Of a stretch of DNA of 64,000 nt, positions 61,742 to 64,000 are shown in pieces. This DNA comes from JBFWRI01 sp050248995 (GTDB lineage: Bacteria > Pseudomonadota > Alphaproteobacteria > JAIXQD01): NCBI GenBank assembly GCA_050248995.1, contig JBFWRI010000006.1, positions 1-64,000 on the forward strand, written 5' to 3'. Position numbers and translations under genes: made by a program. How positions within the stretch are numbered: position 1 is the stretch's first letter; every line of letters starts with the position of its first letter. Under the pieces are notes generated by a model. The model was given only the letters and a program-made list of their open reading frames with translations. It did not search any database and was not told where the DNA came from.

Positions 61742-62494
61742 CTAAGGTCGCAGCGCCGCTACACGCAGCAGCGCTTTATCAACATGACGCCAGCGAACAC
61801 GCGGCAGCGGATGTTCTGCCGATTTCATCTTCTTTATCAGCTTGGCCATCGCATGCGAAAGCTCTTTGTGTGCTGGCTGTCCCGGCCTGCACTCTGCCCA
61901 CAAAGCCGCGCCGCGTACAATGTCATCATCTTCATGTGTGTGCGCAATGCAGGCCATCAGGTTTTCTACGACGTGGCTTCGGTCAAGCCAGTCTAGGTTT
62001 CGTGAAAGCACTTTGTCACACAGCTTTGTATAACGCATATTACGCTTCTTGCGGCGTGCGATCTTTCGAAGCTCATCCGGTCCGTAATACGTCATCTCAA
62101 GGTTATTCGGCGCGAATGCGCGGCGGTATTCACTCAGCCGCATGGGGCCATGGCAAAGGGCGGGGTCAAACACAACAACCACATCGTTTCCGGACTTATC
62201 TTTCACCCTTGTGGCCCCAACAACGTGATAATCCCAGTCCAGTCTTTTCCCTTCAGATGCCCGGAAAAGCGGGCGGCCATGCAGGCGTTCAACCGGTATG
62301 ATCTTGCCAATACCTGAAATAAGCACCGAACCGGCATCGGCACCGTTCTGCGCCAACACCGTACGCGCCAGTGCCGCCGTGGCATAGCAACGCCCCTGTT
62401 CGATGCTGCGGTCAAACAACGGATGCAGCGCCATCTGCTGAAACACGTCGTTCAGGCGGCGAATATCCGCCGGATGAAAAATACTAGTATCCAT
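61742..62494 (-). CDS. Protein-glutaminase-like Cys-His-Asp protein
   Basis: 250 residues. GRCYATAALA (Cys 36), DWDYHVVGA (His 89) and VVVVFDPAL (Asp 109) give the ordered Cys-His-Asp triad of protein glutaminase/transglutaminase-like enzymes, including the W-x-x-HV and V-x-DP elements around His and Asp. The C-terminal half is helical, basic and unrecognised. No signal peptide. Converges with the TIKI-like pair. Confidence 0.65.
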   Translation of the reverse strand: MDTSIFHPADIRRLNDVFQQMALHPLFDRSIEQGRCYATAALARTVLAQNGADAGSVLISGIGKIIPVERLHGRPLFRASEGKRLDWDYHVVGATRVKDKSGNDVVVVFDPALCHGPMRLSEYRRAFAPNNLEMTYYGPDELRKIARRKKRNMRYTKLCDKVLSRNLDWLDRSHVVENLMACIAHTHEDDDIVRGAALWAECRPGQPAHKELSHAMAKLIKKMKSAEHPLPRVRWRHVDKALLRVAALRP

Positions 62495-62500
62495 AATTTT

Positions 62501-62956
62501 TTAGTTCCAGCCGCGCTGCTGCTTGATATCGTCATAGGCGTGGTTGATGGCGGCCATGCGCTCGGTAGCGGCTTCAATGTCATCTTCGTCGCCGCCGTTG
62601 GCCATCACGGCATCGGGGTGATACAGGCGCAGCATCATGCGGTACGCATGCTTGATGTCAGCATCCGAAGCACTGCGGCGCACGCCCAGCGTATTATACG
62701 GGTCCTTGGCGCGGCGCACGGGCTCCGGCGCATTCGCCGCACGCTGCACATCAACCAGCGCCGCGAATGCCTTGTGATATTTGTCGTAAACATGGCCGGC
62801 AGCGGCACCTGCAATCGCACCCAGCGGGCCGCCGACCAGCAGGCCAGCCGCACCGCCCAGCGCCTTGCCGCGCCAGCGCGTATCGCGCACAGCGCTGCGC
62901 GTTCCCGGAACCGGGCCCCCGCCTTTCCACTGTGCATCTGCCGTTTTTGCCACCAT
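62501..62956 (-). CDS. DnaJ-domain protein with Gly-rich segment (DjlA-like)
   Basis: 151 residues. A C-terminal J-domain (PYNTLGVRRSASDADIKHAYR, HPD in LYHPDAV) follows a Gly/Ala-rich hydrophobic segment (about 32-58) like a glycine zipper. It probably recruits DnaK at a membrane. Six bases upstream of the glutaminase-like gene. Confidence 0.8.
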   Translation of the reverse strand: MVAKTADAQWKGGGPVPGTRSAVRDTRWRGKALGGAAGLLVGGPLGAIAGAAAGHVYDKYHKAFAALVDVQRAANAPEPVRRAKDPYNTLGVRRSASDADIKHAYRMMLRLYHPDAVMANGGDEDDIEAATERMAAINHAYDDIKQQRGWN

Positions 62957-62987
62957 GGTCTCCCTTGATGGGGCATGATGCCATAAA

Positions 62988-63854
62988 TTAGACGAAAGGC
63001 GCGTTGTTTAAAATAGTTGCAAGTTCGCGGGCCAAAAGTTGCGCTATTTTCTGACGGTTAGCCCGGGTCCGCAGCGTATCTTCATCTTTACGATTTGACA
63101 GAAAACCGGTCTCGAGCAGCACCGAGGGTACGTCCGGGGTCCGCAGTACGGCAAAGTTGGCCGAGCGCATGGGGTTATCCAGCAGCGGCCATTCGCGTCC
63201 CACCTTCTTGATCAGCGTAGTCTTGGCCTGCAGGCTGGCGTTCTTGGTATGGCGCGCTGCCAGGTCATACAGGATAGCGGTAACACTTTCATCAGTGGAA
63301 TCCAAAGGGACGCCGCCCATCAAGTCGGCGATGTTTTCCTGCTCGGCAATCGCCTTGGCAAAAGCATCTGATGCCTTCTGCGACAGCGTATAGGCTGACA
63401 GTCCGCGCGCGCTATGATCAGGCGCACTGTCGGCGTGGATAGAAATAAACAGGTCGGCGCGCGATTCCTGCGTGATCTTCACGCGCTCTTTCAGAGGGAT
63501 GAATTCGTCGCTGTCGCGCGTCAGCTTCACCTGAATGCCACGCACGCCGTTCAGCTTGTCAGCCAGATAGCGGCTGATATCCAGCACCACATCTTTTTCC
63601 TTTGTCCCGCGGCGGCCAATCGCCCCCGGGTCCTTGCCGCCATGGCCGGCATCAATCATCAGGATACGGGGCGGACTGGGCTTGCGCGCTGGGCGTGGAA
63701 TAGGCGGTGTCTTGGTGGTGATGGCATACGTCGTGACATCGGGCAGCGCTTCCTTGGCCAGCAGCGATGACAACGGCATCATGCTCATGGCGGCGCTAAG
63801 CCCCATCAGGCGCAACAGCTTGCGGCGGGAAATATCCTCGTCGTGATTCGACAT
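62988..63854 (-). CDS. amiC: N-acetylmuramoyl-L-alanine amidase (AmiC-like, Tat signal)
   Basis: 288 residues. A twin-arginine signal (SRRKLLRLMG) sends it through Tat. Amidase_3 motifs: IDAGHGGKDPGA, Glu in GTKEKDV, SIHADS, and LLETGFLSN (zinc ligands and catalytic Glu). Separates daughter cells by cutting glycan-peptide bonds. Likely activated by the NlpD-like protein at 46626. Confidence 0.92.
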   Translation of the reverse strand: MSNHDEDISRRKLLRLMGLSAAMSMMPLSSLLAKEALPDVTTYAITTKTPPIPRPARKPSPPRILMIDAGHGGKDPGAIGRRGTKEKDVVLDISRYLADKLNGVRGIQVKLTRDSDEFIPLKERVKITQESRADLFISIHADSAPDHSARGLSAYTLSQKASDAFAKAIAEQENIADLMGGVPLDSTDESVTAILYDLAARHTKNASLQAKTTLIKKVGREWPLLDNPMRSANFAVLRTPDVPSVLLETGFLSNRKDEDTLRTRANRQKIAQLLARELATILNNAPFV

Positions 63855-63902
63855 AAATATGATGTTAGCGGATAAGCTCCGCAGGGCAAGACCAACGCGT
63901 CT

Positions 63903-64000
63903 TTAGCGTGGCGGCTGGACGCGATCTGCCGGCGGCAGGGGCATCCCTAGCGGCCGGGCGACCTGCACAACACGCTCGCCGTCGCGATTTATTACCGTAT
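63903..64000 (-). CDS. C-terminal fragment of a minus-strand gene, unknown
   Basis: The last 32 codons end in TAA at 63903-63905; the start is outside the window. The tail (about ERVVQVARPLG then a Pro-rich end) gives no clue. It lies upstream of amiC. Confidence 0.4.
   Translation of the reverse strand, partial: TVINRDGERVVQVARPLGMPLPPADRVQPPR

Noticed and set aside
1..64000. CRISPR arrays, IS elements or prophage
   Set aside because: No regularly spaced repeats, transposase or phage structural genes were found.

Overview
The window is a gene-dense stretch (about 64 kb, no IS, prophage or CRISPR seen) of a bacterial chromosome of moderately high GC. Gene content and order point to an alphaproteobacterium: rpsF-rpsR-DUF2232-rplI-dnaB, radA-cvpA, a fabD/fabG/acpP/fabF/mltG series, SPOR-nagZ-scpA-scpB-tatABC-serS, yajC-secD, and yfgM-bamB-der. 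Genus cannot be read from this sequence; a poorly sampled lineage (for example Micavibrio-like) is an inference only.

Layout. 1-2340: LPS export permeases lptF/lptG with an FMN split-barrel gene between them (minus strand). 2391-6985: pepA, pepN, holC. 6982-8168: a tandem pair of unknown paralogues. 8190-15636: fatty-acid synthesis genes mltG, fabF, acpP, fabG, fabD, all minus, interrupted twice by plus-strand lineage-specific genes (11092-12778 and 13755-14688). 15706-24034: a GT4 glycosyltransferase, a prepilin-peptidase fragment, the ribosomal S6/S18/L9 operon, dnaB, and the Mla lipid ABC transporter (mlaE/mlaF). 24144-31729: radA, cvpA, a solute-binding protein, an SDR that seems to lack its catalytic residues, and two tandem secreted HExxH proteins. 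31726-35942: der, bamB and a YfgM-like gene with one inverted insertion. 36014-42459: tRNA-Lys, coaD, gyrA, and two neighbouring peptidoglycan hydrolase genes (lysozyme-like and M23). 42593-57593: envelope and housekeeping genes (yajC-secD without secF, nlpD, serS, tatCBA, scpB/scpA with two inserted genes, nagZ, SPOR protein, dgt, a TrmN6-like methyltransferase). 57638-64000: ispB, an alpha/beta-hydrolase-like gene, two tandem TIKI/ChaN-like genes, a protein-glutaminase-like gene, a DnaJ-domain gene and a Tat-exported amidase.

Recurring themes. (1) Tandem pairs of diverged paralogues of unknown function occur at five places. (2) Conserved operons keep their order but carry inserted lineage-specific genes. 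(3) Many plus-strand transcription units have a sigma70-like -10 box ending exactly six bases before the start codon and no Shine-Dalgarno sequence, which suggests frequent leaderless mRNAs. (4) Envelope biology dominates: LPS export, phospholipid transport, beta-barrel assembly, Tat and Sec export, and at least six peptidoglycan-acting proteins (MltG, lysozyme-like, M23, NlpD-like, NagZ, AmiC).
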